Shown here piece after piece: positions 13,157 through 25,194 of a stretch of 64,000 nucleotides of DNA. The notes beneath the pieces are model-generated. The model searched no databases and had not been told where the DNA came from. It saw nothing but the letters and a program-made list of their open reading frames with translations. Origin of the DNA: Bagarius yarrelli (lineage: Eukaryota; Chordata; Actinopteri; Siluriformes; Sisoridae); the NCBI GenBank assembly GCA_005784505.1, contig VCAZ01000166.1:682001-746000 (forward strand). The letters are read 5' to 3'. Both the position numbers and the translations under genes were made by a program. How positions within the stretch are numbered: the first letter of the stretch is position 1; each line of letters opens with the position of its first letter.

Positions 13157-13740
13157 TTACATGGCAGTGTTACCATGATGAGTAAGGCTAAAACTGAAAG
13201 GAGTTTCAAAAACCCATCTGCTCACCATCTCCTTGAATGCTGGGAGCCCTCTCCAAAACAGTTTGGTGCCTCCAAAACAGAGGTCAGAGGCAGTTTGCCC
13301 TCTTCTAGTCTGAATACAAAAGGGAGGAGGACAAAAAGCCTGCAACTCTATAGGGCCTGGCCTGTTCATCGGCACCTTGGGTACATAAGGAGGAATGCCT
13401 TAATCCTGCCTGGAGCGAACTCCGGGCATGTGGGTGAGGCTGACAGAGCCTGGAGTTCCCCAGCCCTGTGCAGGGAGGACATTGCTATTAGGCTGACTGT
13501 CTTTAGGGCCAGGTTCATGACTGAGACCCCCTCGAATGGTTTAAATGGAGGACCACACAGTCCCTCCAGAAGCAGTGAAAGGTACCAGTACAAGAATCTG
13601 GGTTGCCATGCAGGTCCCTCCCCACTGCAGACCCTCCCCTAAAGGTAGAGAGGCTGTTACGGCCGACTTATATACCTTTAGGGTAGATGAAGAAAGTCTT
13701 CCCCGAATCACTCCTGTGGGAACTCCAGACCTCCACTGAG
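13157..13740 (-). pseudogene. DIRS-type tyrosine recombinase relic
   Basis: On the minus strand, 13593-13366 reads PPFKPFEGVSVMNLALKTVSLIAMSSLHRAGELQALS, then CPEFAPG. An overlapping frame at 13375-13157 continues with GPIELQAFCPPPF, LCFGGTK and VSRW. These fit the tyrosine recombinase domain of DIRS retroelements in fish, including the first Arg-containing box (Ala-x-Arg-x-x-Glu-Leu, here HRAGELQAL). Such enzymes integrate by recombination instead of DDE chemistry. The two pieces are in different frames and no DIRS reverse transcriptase flanks them, so this is a fragment. Confidence 0.7.
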
Positions 13741-14003
13741 CAGTCTGCTGGGTTAAGTCGCTTTGGTTTACACCAGGAGTTTCTTGGTTCCTAAAGGGGA
13801 ACTGACTGCTCAGTTGTTGTTCTGTGTCCCTCAGAATAGTAATATAGTAAAAAGTTGAAATTTCCCTTTGCTTAGCTTTCTACCTATCCTTCCTTCAGTT
13901 TTTAGACACCTTAGTCTTTCCCAAAGCATTACCACAAATTCAGAAGCACACAGTTGTTTAAAATATCTTTGTATGTTGTAGCATTATATTATTACTTCAT
14001 TGG

Positions 14004-14385
14004 AACTGAGAACATCAGACACTGTTCCAGCATGACAATGCCCCTGTGCACAAAATTGAGCTCTATGAAGTCATGGTGTGTTCTAGTTAGATTGGAAAAA
14101 CTCAGGTGTCCTGCACCTGACCTGATGCTGACTTAACCCTAACGAATCTTTTAGGATAAACCGGAACGCCAACTGCACCCCAGACGTCATTCCCGGCATT
14201 AGTGTCTGATCTCAGTGATACTATTGTGACTGGATGAACACATTCACACAGCACAATCTAGTGGAAAGTCTTTTCAGAAATGTTTTCAGAAGGTTATTAT
14301 ATAAATAGGAGTGATACTATGATGTTCAAAAACACATATGAATGTAGTGGTTAGGTGTCAGAATACTTCTGTCTATATAATGTGT
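14004..14385 (-). mobile_element. MITE, family M1, copy 2
   Basis: Same family as the copy near 6.8 kb but inverted. Recognisable parts are TTCCAGCATGACAATGCCCC (14026-14045), GGAACGCCAACTGCACCCCA near 14163, and the end AGGTGTCAGAATACTTCTGT near 14355. Its left part seems truncated. Confidence 0.7.
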
Positions 14386-14942
14386 GTTTTATTTAATCAT
14401 GGTACAAATTAGGCTGGTAGTTGTTTTAATTTACACTGTAACAGTTTAGACCACATTATCTGTTCATTTATAATATATCAAGTTAGATTCCTACTGTACT
14501 GCTAAGATAATATTACATCATTCAAATTGTATTTTTATATAAATGTAGTAAATGTAGTTTTACGCCCTAAATGTAGTTTTACATATTAGATACACATTGA
14601 ACGGCATGTGGTTGAGTTTTGTCCTTGTTCAATGTCATCTTTTCCTTTTTTTTAGTTCCTTATTGGTGGTTGTGGAGTCTATAACCAATGTATATAAGGA
14701 GCTAACAGAAGTAGAAGTGATATGCATATGTTATAGACAAAACATTGTGCAGGAGATTATATGGAAGTGTCTTTAAAATTTACAGTAAGTAACTCTCTCT
14801 CTACTGTTTTTTTTATTCTGTCTCATTTATCTTGCCTAAACCCTGCTTTGCTATGACTTGGCATTCATATTCACTCAGTTATCCTTCTTTTATTTCTGCA
14901 AAAATCTGTTCTATGTTCATCTGTGTTTTACATGTTGTTTAT

Positions 14943-14976
14943 TTGGCAGACGCTTTCATCCAAAGCGACTTACTCA
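14943..14976 (-). mobile_element. SINE family A tail fragment
   Basis: Only the tail is left: GGCAGACGCTTTCATCCAAA followed by GCGACTTAC. This is the inverse of the GTAAGTCGCTTTGGATGAAA-type tail seen in the other copies. Confidence 0.5.
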
Positions 14977-15375
14977 TAAAGTGGTTCGATTCGAGAAAAG
15001 AGCTGTCCTGGCGAGCCAACAGTAATTTTATTCTTTGCAGATTTCCAGGCACCAGGGACCGATCATGCTTTTTTATTTGCAAAAAAAAAAAATTTAATCA
15101 GACAAATGCTGCGGATGAGACCTGCTCGTAGCATTTGCACCGTTTTACGCTAATAAATACACAGGAGCGTTAATATTTCCATCCCATTGGCTGCACATCG
15201 GTTCAGAGATAAAGATGAAATATTAGGGACAGAGATGGCCTTAACCTACAGGACATGAAGTATTTGCTTAAATGAACAACAAATTATTGATCAAATTGGA
15301 GCCTCCTAACAGGTATTAATGATGTATCTTAAATTACATTCGCTCACCTTTTGAGCAACATGCAGTCTGAAACTA

Positions 15376-15379
<4 letters not shown>

Positions 15380-15411
<32 letters not shown>
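15380..15411. repeat. (CA)n microsatellite
   Basis: About 16 CA units. Confidence 0.94.
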
Positions 15412-15858
15412 CATAAAAAACAGGCCATCGTGACTAAAGCGGCTCTTCGTGTTGGAATTATTTCATGTTTTAAAAATGCTGTATATAAATGAATAATATG
15501 ATGTACACACTGGACACACCAATCAGCACACCAAACACGTCAGCACATTTATCAACGTAGTTATGTCCAATTTCCATAGTTCATTCGCTCTAATTACGGA
15601 TCCTATTCTTTTTTTTCTTTTTTTTTCAATGTGTAATTAGAGACGTGGCCCGTTTTTGCTGTTGTTGCCATGGTTTTGAGTTTCTATTCTGATGGGTCAT
15701 TAGCCGGCTTAATAGTGTTCCTGGTGCTGCGGCTGAAGCTGTTCTCATCTGAACTGTTATATCTACTGAGAACTGAATGTCAAACTCACTTGCCTTTTAC
15801 CATGTAATGATCATATTTTTTTTACTGGCATATTAAAGCAAATGGCATCTTCTGCTGG

Positions 15859-15861
<3 letters not shown>

Positions 15862-15900
<39 letters not shown>

Positions 15901-15915
15901 TGTGTGTGTGTGTGT

Positions 15916-15948
<33 letters not shown>
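15862..15948. repeat. (GT)n microsatellite
   Basis: About 42 GT units with two GTGG interruptions. Confidence 0.95.
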
Positions 15949-16100
15949 TGGGGACAGGAAGACTGAAAAACAAGGATATTTTTACAGGTTTACAGGATGT
16001 CGGTTAGCAAGGCCAATTTAAGTTCAGGTTTAGAGTTTATGTGTAATGAGCTACATTAATTATGATGTCAATTGAAGATTCCCACAGGAGTAAGTTAAAG

Positions 16101-16139
16101 TGTGCGTGTGTGTGTGTGTGTGTGTGTCTGTGTGTGTGT
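16101..16139. repeat. (GT)n microsatellite
   Basis: GT units with GC and CT interruptions. A second short run lies at 16231-16248. Confidence 0.9.
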
Positions 16140-16537
16140 AAGAGAGAGATAGCCATGACAATGATTTATTTTCTCTGTTCATAGAAATAAGGATTAGGCT
16201 TAGATTACAGACTGGGTGAAGAATCTAAGGGTGTGTGTGTGTGTGTGTTTATAGTCCTGACAGTGTCAAAATTATATTTTAATGATGTACCTTTTAACTA
16301 TATTTTGACCCTAATAATAAGAAAAACAATTTCTTTGTGCTGATAAAGGAGAGAATGGATAGGGTTTAGGGTTAGACTGGTTTATGGTTTTAAGTGTTTT
16401 GTAACTATATTTGGAGGAATAAAATTAAATCAAACACTTAGTCATTATAGGCATAAAGGTGAGGGTGAAAATTTAATATCTGATTTAATTTGCTTTAAAA
16501 ATTCAGGAATGGCTTTAGAAATATCTTTGCCTAGAAG

Positions 16538-16539
<2 letters not shown>

Positions 16540-16569
<30 letters not shown>
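16540..16569. repeat. (GT)n microsatellite
   Basis: Fifteen GT units. Confidence 0.93.
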
Positions 16570-16571
<2 letters not shown>

Positions 16572-16939
16572 AGGTTTTTTTTTTGCGTGTGTCCCCAGAG
16601 GATGACAAAGGACCAAGGTCGACATTGCTGATATTTCCACATGGTTTGTAGAAAACCTGGTTAGGACAGTCAGGGTCAGAGAGCTAGCGAACCATACAGC
16701 AAGTCAACCATTTGTTCTCACTCACACTGCATAATAATGAGTTGACTCGCACCATGAGTTCACACTATTAAAAAATTATAAAAGTTAACCATGGAATGCA
16801 TAAAAACATGTATCTTCTAGTCTTTAAGCGATTTATGAACTTTCTCAGTATTTTGTTTATTTAATTAGAAGAATCTTTAAGTAATCTTTAAGTTAATCTT
16901 AAGTTTACAGTATTTATATACTGTAACACATTTTATACA

Positions 16940-17960
16940 CATTTCTTATGTAAAGAGTTCAAAGTTCTTTACATAAGAAAAACAAAGAAATTAAAATAAA
17001 AACAAAGATTAAAAAAAAAATTAAAACAGTTAAGAAAATAAAAATGTTATAACCAGTTTGGATGTATCACAGTGCTCATTCGGTAAGCACATCTGATCTC
17101 TTCTGGTAGCCGATTTTAACCGCTAAATGCATAATAGCTAAAAGCAGATTCCCCTTGTTTAGACTGAACCCTTGGTACGTTTAACTGTCTCGATCCTAAT
17201 GATCTGAGTGATCTGATTGGTTAAGCATATTTGAAATGTTTTTAGGTTATGGAGTAATTTACAAATGAGTAACAGTACTTTAAAAAGCAATCATATATGT
17301 AACCTGCAGGCGGTGTAAAGACCTGAGGACAGGTGTGATGTGACCAGATTTTTTGGTTTTAGTCAGCAGCATTCTGTATGAGCTGCAGCTGTCTAATAGT
17401 CTTTTTGGGGAAGGCAGGTCAGGAGTGCATTACAATAGTCCAGTCTACTGGTGATAAAAAGCATAAACAGAAGTCTCCAGATCCTGACTGGAAACAAAAC
17501 CCCGAATTCTGGCAATGTTTATGATTCAGTTATTGCCTTGACATGACTACTGAAACTAAGAGATCTGACTCCAAAATCACACAGAGATTTCTAACTTGAT
17601 TTTGGTTGTTTGACCCCTTGACTCAAGGTATGTATTCACCCTCAGAATTTTATCTTTGTTTCTTAAAGCAATGACCTCAGTTTTTATCTGAAGAAAGTTT
17701 CGGCACATCCAACTGTTAATTTCTTCAATACATTTGCAGAGTGAGCCTATAGGGCTGTAGTCATTTGGTGATAAGGAAAGATAAACCTGGGTATCATCTG
17801 CATAGCTGCGATAGGCAATTTGGTTCTTTCTTATTATTTGACCCAGTGGGAGGATATACAGGTTGAACAAGAGTGGTGCAAGAATTGAGCCTTTGCAGGA
17901 CTCACATAATAACCTCTCCCTTCTTCTAGGAGCTATTTATCTGTCCTATTTCTGACCCCT
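16940..17960 (-). mobile_element. L2-like LINE, 3' fragment
   Basis: On the minus strand 17870-17577 encodes MFNLYILPLGQIIRKNQ, then SYADDTQVYLSLSP, which holds the catalytic YADD box of a non-LTR reverse transcriptase, and SWMCRNFLQIKTEV. Downstream on that strand (17570-17060) is non-coding sequence that I recognise as the 3' region of a common teleost LINE. The element is 5'-truncated, as most LINE copies are. The L2-like clade call is moderate; a Rex-type LINE is the alternative. Confidence 0.75.
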
Positions 17961-18107
17961 CTTATCAGATCACTGTGTTTAAATAGACGTGGCGGATTGT
18001 TGCCTTGAAATTAAACCCCCACTGCTGTGATTTTGCCATTTAAAAAATGGACCTATCATGCATGTGTAAATCGGTGGGCAGGGATAAACAGACAGTGATG
18101 TTCCCTT

Positions 18108-18527
18108 TTAGGGGTCGCCACAGCGGATCATTTGTCTCCACCTAACCCTATTCTTTATATCCCATTTACTCATACCCACTAACTTCATGTCCTCGTTTAT
18201 CTCATCCATATACCTTCTCTTTGGTCTTCCTCTTTGCCTTCTGCCTGGTAGCTTCATTTCAAACATCCTCCTACCAATATATTTACTATCCCTCCTCTGT
18301 ACATGTCCAAACCACCTCAATCTGGCTTTCCTGACTTTTCTCCCAAAATATCTAACGTGAGTCGTCCCCCTAATGAACTCATTCCTAATTCTCTCCAACC
18401 TTGTCACTATCAAAGAAAACCTCAACATCTTCAGCTCTGCTACTTTTAGCTTTGCCACCTGTCTCTTACTCAGTGCCACTGTCTCAAAACCATACATCAT
18501 AGCTGGTCTTACCACTGTCTTGTACAC
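18108..18527 (-). pseudogene. LINE reverse transcriptase C-terminal domain relic
   Basis: This 139-codon stretch begins near MYKTVVRPAMMYGFETVAL. It continues with LKMLRFS, the conserved LRWFGHVQRRD and GRRMFEMKLPGRRQRGRPKRR, and ends WRQMIRCGDP, the usual C-terminus of these RTE-like LINE proteins. It is open because it is the best preserved part of the element; the RT core upstream (18530-19900) is broken. It is the tail of a retrotransposon polyprotein, not a host gene. Confidence 0.85.
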
Positions 18528-19899
18528 CTTTCCGTTAATTCTAGCTTTAACCTGTCACACATCACTCCTGACACTTTTCCTCACCCATTCCAACCTGCCT
18601 GTACTTGCTTATTTACCTCTTATACACGCTTCTCATTGCTCTGGACTTCACCTTTTTACCCTGTAATCTCACTGTTCCACTTCCCTCCCTTTCATTCAAA
18701 CACATGCACTCTGTTTTGTTATGACTGACTTTCATTCCTCTTCTCTCTAGAGCAAACCTTCACCTCTCTAGGTTTTCCTCCACCTGTTCCCTGCTCTCAC
18801 TACAGATCACAATGTCATCTGCAAACATCATTGTCCTAGGAGATTCCTGTCTGACCTTGTCTGTCAACCAATCCATCACCAGAGCAAACAATAAGGAACT
18901 CAAAGTTGATCTCTGATGGAGTCCCTACTGCACACCTAACCACTGTCCTGCTTCTTTATACAATACCATAGCTCTTCTCTTGGTACCCTGTTGTATATTT
19001 TTTCCAGGTCTACAAAAACAAAATGCAGTTTCCTCTGACCATCTCTGTAGTTCTCCATCAGCATTCTACTACCCTCCTTAACCTAGCTTCCACTACTCTT
19101 TTCCATGCCTTCATTGTATGACATTTCTAGTAGGAAATTCCACTGCTGCCTCTCCTAGACATTTCCACACCTCCACTGGTATCTCATCAGGACCAAACGC
19201 CTTTCCTCTTTTCATCGTTTTTGAAGCCATACTAACTTTGCATGTACTAATCTTTTGAACTTCCTGCTCCATATTGTTTACCTCTGTTACCCTTTACCTC
19301 TGTTACCCTTTTCTCCCTCTCATTTTCCTCATTCATCAACACTTCAAAGTACTTCTTCCATCTCCTCTGTACACTCTCCTAATTTGTGAGCAACTTTCCA
19401 TCTCAATCCTTAATAACTCTAACCTTCTGCACACCCTTCCCATCTCAATCCCTCTGCCTTGCTAACCTGTCCTTCTCTCATTCTCTAGTGTCTAACCTAG
19501 TGTACAACTTATCATATGCCTTCTGCTTGGCCTTAGCACTTTTCTCTTTAGTCTGTGCCGCAAATCCTGGTATTTCTGCCTACTTTTCTCAGTCCTTCCC
19601 ATGTCTCACTTCTTCTTGGCTACCCTCTTCCTTGGTATACTATTCTGAACTTCCTTATTCCACCACCAAGTCTCCTTATAGTCTTTCCTTCTTTCATATG
19701 ACACACTTAGCACCCTGATCACTTCTGCTGTAGTGTGCCATTCATCTGGAAACACTAACTAACTGCCCAGAGCCTGTTTCAACTCCTGTCTAAATTCATC
19801 ACAGTATTCTTCCTTTTTTAGCTTCCACTACTTTTCTACCTTTAATCTCTTCTTCTTCCAACATGTTCATTCTACACACCACTGTTGTATGCTGTCTGG

Positions 19900-20585
19900 C
19901 TACACTGTCTTCCACCACAACTTTACAGTCACTAATCTCTTTTAGATCGCTTCATCTACATAACATGTAATTCACCTGTGTGTTACTTCCTCCACTTTAA
20001 TAAGTCACTATATGATCCTCTCTCTTCTGGAAAAAAAGTATTTACCACAGCCATCTCCATCCACACTTCCTTAACACCTCTGTTCCCTTCACCAACATGT
20101 CCAATAAAATATTTGCCTATCACTACTCTCTGTACTCTGGGAATGCTCATAATTACCTTATCTAACTTATCTAGAAAGAGAACCTCTCTTTCTCTTCTAA
20201 CTCACAACCTACTTGTGGGGCATAACCACTTACAACATTCACCATTAGCCCTTCAATTTCTAGCTTCAAACTCATCACCCTGTCTGACACTAGTTTCAAC
20301 TCCAGAACATTCTGCACAAACCCCTCTTTCAGGATCACCTCTACCACATTTCTTTTCCCATCATCAACATGATAAATTAACTTGAATCCCAATTCAATAC
20401 TACGAGCCTTGCTACCCTTTCACCTGGTCTCCTGTACACACAATATATCTACCTTACTTCTTCCCATCATATTAACCAGCTCTCGACCTTTCCCTGTCGT
20501 TGTCCCAACGTTCAGCGTCCTTATTCTCAGTCTTTCACTCTTGCCTCTTTCTCTCTCTCTGTCTGTCTATTAACGCGTCCTCCTT
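19900..20585 (-). pseudogene. LINE endonuclease domain relic
   Basis: Read on the minus strand, an N-terminal RIRTLNVGT segment (near 20520) and KVDILCVQET (near 20450) give the Asn and Glu motifs of an APE-type endonuclease. They are followed by an open part (20392-20171) with VMSLKLEIEGLMVNVVSGYAPQ, a hallmark of this fish LINE family. In the family this enzyme nicks target DNA to prime reverse transcription. A stop after VQETR and later frameshifts inactivate it. Confidence 0.78.
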
Positions 20586-20790
20586 CTTCCCTTCTTTGAC
20601 CAACAGTAGCCGAATTTCTACCAGCACCCTGTAGGTCAACGGTGCTGATGGCGGTCGTTGTTAACCCAGTTTTCAACTGATCTGGTATGAAATTGCAACT
20701 TATACGTCTTTTTTAGATTTGGCAACGTTTTACGTCGAATGCCCTTCCTGACATGACCCTCTCTATTTATCCAGGCTTGGGTCTGATAGA

Positions 20791-21833
20791 TTTCCACAAA
20801 GAATTTAGTTTTTATACTAAAAAAACACTTTTCCTCTTTAGTAGGTTCTTTGGGTAATTTCATGAGTAATTATGCACCTATACCTAAATGAATACTTACT
20901 AAACATGTACTAATAAGTTAAGGCAGTGGTAACCAAATTTTTTTTTCTGGGCTTCCTCCTGGCAGAATGGAAACCAACCTCCAACACCACCACCACTAAA
21001 CACTAAATACCCTCCAACCTAACACAGGTTGTTGATGCAATGCCCCCATTACTTATATCACTTTCATTTCCTGAAAGCCCTTTTTACAACTGTGTTTATT
21101 TTTGCTGCATTTAGGTTGTGCAATTCTAGAGATATTTTATAGAGGTTTTCCTAACATTTAATGCTTTTCTTCTGTTGTCTGAAACCCGACTCTGATGGCT
21201 GACGGGACATCTTGCCTCCCTCAGACTCATCATCTTTCCCTTCTGCTTGTCTGTGTCTGTTTCGTACCAAAACATTCTGATCTCCATCTACAGAAGCCGA
21301 TAATAATTAATTTACATTTGTCCAGTGCTTGAAGTGGAAATACAAACCAGATGGTACTCCTAATGCCCGATGCAAATCTCATTCATATGCCCTCACAATT
21401 TATCCCTCTGTGAGCATGTGAAACCTGGCAGATCACAGTGCAGCATGTAAGGAGTGACTGCCTAAAATGGCAGAATAATTCCTGGTGCGCTAAGGGTTAA
21501 AGTATGAATGTGCTGCTAGGATGTATTAACCCACTTTGAGCACTTGTTTCATCATTTTTTCATAGCTTATCTCAACTGCATTCCGACACTTCTGCGGGAA
21601 AGTTGCTTTTATAAGCGATGATGCGGTTGTATAGAATAATATCTTTATTTCATGATTATTTCATTAATATACTGACAAATAAAGTCAATACTGGCCTTTT
21701 CGCACCCCCTTATTATAACTCCTATTATAACTATTGTAGTTTAAACTGTTTAATCTATTCTATTAAGGCGTAGTCTAGTCTGGTAAATTTAATACATTTT
21801 ATTTTATTCTAGGCTAGTCTGTTTAATAATTTC
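20791..21833. other. Gene-free; contains candidate conserved noncoding element
   Basis: No exon recognised. The block 21280-21510 is non-repetitive, with homeodomain-like TAATTAATT and octamer ATGCAAAT words. Confidence 0.5.
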
Positions 21834-21930
21834 ACATTCTGTCACATTCTATTCTATTCCATTCTATTCTATTCTATTTCATTTCTTTTCATTCCATTCT
21901 ATTCCAGTTAATTATATTCTATTCTAGTTC
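21834..21930. repeat. Degenerate (ATTCT)n pentanucleotide repeat
   Basis: Imperfect ATTCT/ATTCC units follow CACATTCTGTCACATTCTAT. Looser copies extend upstream to about 21755. Confidence 0.85.
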
Positions 21931-23999
21931 TAGTTTCTACTCAATTTTTCGCTATTGCTCAAAAAACCTCTGATTACTTTTCTCTTATATAGTGTATAAT
22001 TTATTTTGGCCTTAAGTGTTATTTAATACACTAATTAATTAACAAACATGTCCCAGGTTGTACCTAAGCTGGTTGCTAATCATGCATGAATTTATAAGAG
22101 ACGTGATGGGTAAGGTTAGCACTTAATTACGGATTAGTGTCTTAGCTCATCATTATTTCCTATTTAAAAACATGTTGATTATCAGTATACTCCTATTGCA
22201 AAAGGTTACATTTTATTTACAGTTTGTTCTAGGAGGGACATTTTCATAAATATAGAACCAGCAAAAAAATGTATTGAAATGAATGTACAGAAAAATAAAT
22301 GTCCCTGCTGTGTAACAGTAAGTCCTGCTGGAGTAACATTTATTAAAGAAAATCCCAAAAACAATTTCAGATACTGTATATGTAAAGTATTATCTCACAG
22401 ACGGATTATTCTGTGAAAGACCAGTGAAGAACTATAAAGTGTAAGAAGAAGAAAAAAATCCCAATCGTTAAATTCCAGTTGTGGTCCTAGGGCATTATTC
22501 AGGTTATATACAGCTATACTGATACTGATTAATGAGTTCATCAGAATTTATACCTGGATTAAGATCCATCTTCATACATCTTTATATAATATATATTTTC
22601 GATTTTAGAACCAGAAACAGGTTTACTACTCATTAATACAGTTTGTTTTAACCTTATAAATGGAACATCGATTAACGTAACGTAAGTACTTTTTTTGCAG
22701 TACTGTTCTTAGGAAAACAATCCAGAATAATGGTTTTGTTTCAATTGACTGCTACAACCAGGAAACACAAATTATGCACAAAGCAGCAAGGCAACAGAAA
22801 ACCACCAGAGGATTACAATGAGGTCTAAATGGAAAACTGTGTAAATCAAATGAAGTTATTAATGGTTCAAGCGCCCAGTGAGCATATTGTCCTGTTGCTT
22901 GTTTTTGAACAGGTATTGTTCCCGGTTTGTAAATCAAATGTAGAAACCAATCCCACTTTTAATCCTCTTTATTCTTCTAAACAATTTGTAAGTAATGAGA
23001 TTAATATGGTCCTAAAATAAATTTATAGCATCGTCAGTCAAGATTCATGTAAAAAAAAAACTCGTTTTTTATTCATTTTAGGTACAGATTGGCAAATGTA
23101 TGAAAATTTACCTAGCAATAGGATATTATAATTTAAAAAAATAATAATAAAGTATAAAAACTTCAAAAAAATTTTCATTAATTAGTTTGATTGTTTCATT
23201 TAATTTTATCATTTTATTTTCCCTATTTGAGCAGACAAAAATTCTGCACCTAGCTATAACACATAGTGGAAGATCTATTACAAAGCAGTACCACCCCTTT
23301 AGAGCACATAACGCTGGAGGGAGTGTTGCCAGGTCTGCATTTTTCCCTCTGTAATTAATCTATTGTTGACATGTTGCTTTAGGTTGTTGTTTTATTAATC
23401 CATGGTCCTTAGGCTAACTGTTTTGCATACATGATATTAATTATATAAATGTTTGCAAGATGGGTTTTTTTAATGCAAACATCTGGCAAACTGTTGTCCA
23501 GATGCAGACCCTGGAAAGGATTTCCCTAAACAATGAAGTGTTTAAAGTGTTTAAAAAATACACACAGAAATCACATTTAAGCTGTTTCCATGATCAAATT
23601 CATTGATGTAAGTGTTTTAGCTGGAGGCGGCTTATTAAAGCAGACTCTTATTAGAGAATATCTAGAGAGGCTGGAAAACTAACAACCTGATTAGTTAAGC
23701 AAGTAATTCCTTTTTTATGTTAGTTTATGAATCATTTTTTTTATATTTTCAGAAAATGATTTAGAAAGGCACAGTTAAAAGTATTAACTGCAGGAGTCTA
23801 TTGGATGAGCTATTGTGGAGGCAGGTTACTTGGGGTGTTGAAATCAACTTAATTTCCTGATGCTAATCAAAAGTGTTCGAGTGAAACATTCCAGCAAAAC
23901 AAAACCATATTCAGTCTCATTTATTTCTAAAAACTGATCATTGGTAATTCAGTGTTAAGTTATATGTTGTTTTCAAGCGGAGGTGATTTTGCCAAGTAG
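21931..23999. other. Gene-free sequence before the gypsy element
   Basis: AT-rich with no recognised exon or transposon. The part 23580-23900 is less repetitive than the rest. No 5' LTR for the gypsy element is visible. Confidence 0.55.
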
Positions 24000-24019
24000 A
24001 ATGTATTCCTGGATTAACA

Positions 24020-24720
24020 TCCTTTGCCACCGTGGGTTCCAGCAGGTTTGGCTCGTATACAAGCCACAGTGATGAAAGACCACGCCCAAGCACTACAAGC
24101 CTTTCAGGCTCAACTGGCGTCGCAACAAACAGCGAATCAGCAGTTTGCCCAACAAACTCGACCTCAGCACAGCACCAGAATGGCAACTGTACATTTTGCA
24201 TTTCTGGATAAGTTCAACGGCACTTCAAAACATTGCTAAGGATTTCTACGCCAATGTCAGATCTTCACAAACCAGCTCACCGCATTCCCCACTGAAAGTA
24301 AGAAATGTTTATTCTTATTGACTTTACTCACCGGAAAAGCTTTATATTGTGCTTCTGAGGTTTGGGACTCGAGCACAACTATTCAATCATCCGCTGACTA
24401 TTTCATGGCACAGCTACCCGAATACAGGGTATACATTTTAAATTACCCCAAAGGCGAATTAGACATTTCAAACTAGCTGTTTAGACTGTGCCAATGCGAG
24501 CTATTTGCTGCAGAATACCCTATCAAGTTCCGCACTCTGGCGGCTTAAAGCGGGTGGAATGAGGTGGCACTTAAACCGGTGTTTGGAGACGGATTGAATA
24601 CATGGTAACAAGCTGAGCTTACATGTCGGGATGATACAGGAACATTTCTTATAGTATGTGGCAATGCGGTTAGATAACCTGCTATGTAGCAGCCTCCTCG
24701 AGAAAAGCAAAGATAAATCT
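24020..24720 (+). pseudogene. gag relic of the Ty3/gypsy element
   Basis: A Gln/Ala-rich N-terminal part (about 24024-24190) is followed by a capsid-type segment: KFNGTSKHC, then a stop, QCQIF, LLTGKALYCASEVW near 24320-24365, and YFMAQL near 24400. The order and motifs match gag of sushi-type Ty3/gypsy elements. In-frame stops near 24237, 24475 and 24547 and at least one frameshift break it. I see no clear zinc knuckle before the protease. The structural role (virus-like particle shell) is inferred from the family. Confidence 0.7.
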
Positions 24721-24959
24721 TACAGACTATGTGCTACAATTGTGTCACCACAGTGCGACTGTAAGCCCATGCAGGTGGACGTTTCCAAACTTTCCCCAAG
24801 TGAACGTCGCCACAGACTTCTGGGAAAGTAATGTTTTTTACTGTGGGGGGGGGTCCTAATCTTGTTAGCTCCAACTGCCCCAAGAAATCCACGTCTCACT
24901 CTTCTAAAGTAAGCACCCTGCACTCTTGTTGCCATCCACTTTGTCTCACTATACATGTC

Positions 24960-25160
24960 TTTCCTGAGTTGATTTTGTATCTCATGTGTTTCCAGCATTA
25001 GTGGATTTTGGGTCAGCCCTCAACCTTATGGACAAACACCTTATCCAAAAGATTAAGGTTCATACACCATGTGTTCCACCCCTCCACATCACAGCAATTG
25101 ACAGTCAGTCTATTGGCCATGGTATCACAGTGGTAACAATTCCCACCACCATGTGAGTCA
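24960..25160 (+). pseudogene. Retroviral-type aspartic protease relic
   Basis: The reading frame around 24992-25030 gives PALVDFGSALNLMDKH. This aligns with the flap-proximal active-site motif of retropepsins, where the catalytic Asp lies in Asp-Ser/Thr-Gly. Here the triad reads Asp-Phe-Gly (Asp 25004-25006, Phe 25007-25009), a change in a residue needed for activity. The following IKVHTPCVPPLHITAIDSQ segment also fits the family. It sits between gag and reverse transcriptase as expected. Confidence 0.7.
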
Positions 25161-25194
25161 GAGAGTTCAACTAAGAAAAATTCTTTCCCATCAT

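Larger units (their letters stand above)
14386..15861. other. Gene-free; unique-looking blocks
   Basis: It includes a SINE tail fragment and a (CA)n. The blocks 15140-15340 and 15560-15800 are low in repeats and look like candidate noncoding elements. No exon recognised. Confidence 0.5.
18090..20790 (-). mobile_element. RTE-like non-LTR retrotransposon (LINE), decayed
   Basis: On the minus strand the order is 5' leader (about 20790-20600), apurinic endonuclease (about 20580-19900), reverse transcriptase (eroded middle) and C-terminal domain (18527-18108), then a short 3' end. It is close to full length (2.7 kb against about 3.2 kb) but full of frameshifts and stops. The endonuclease start, the well-preserved C-terminus and the single orientation show one insertion. 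The clade call (RTE-like) rests on recognition of these segments. Confidence 0.82.

Noticed and set aside
13175..13642. 155-codon plus-strand ORF
   Set aside because: Shadow of the minus-strand DIRS recombinase relic.
20171..20392. Possible host endonuclease gene
   Set aside because: The sequence is the LINE endonuclease domain, collinear with the LINE C-terminus on the same strand.
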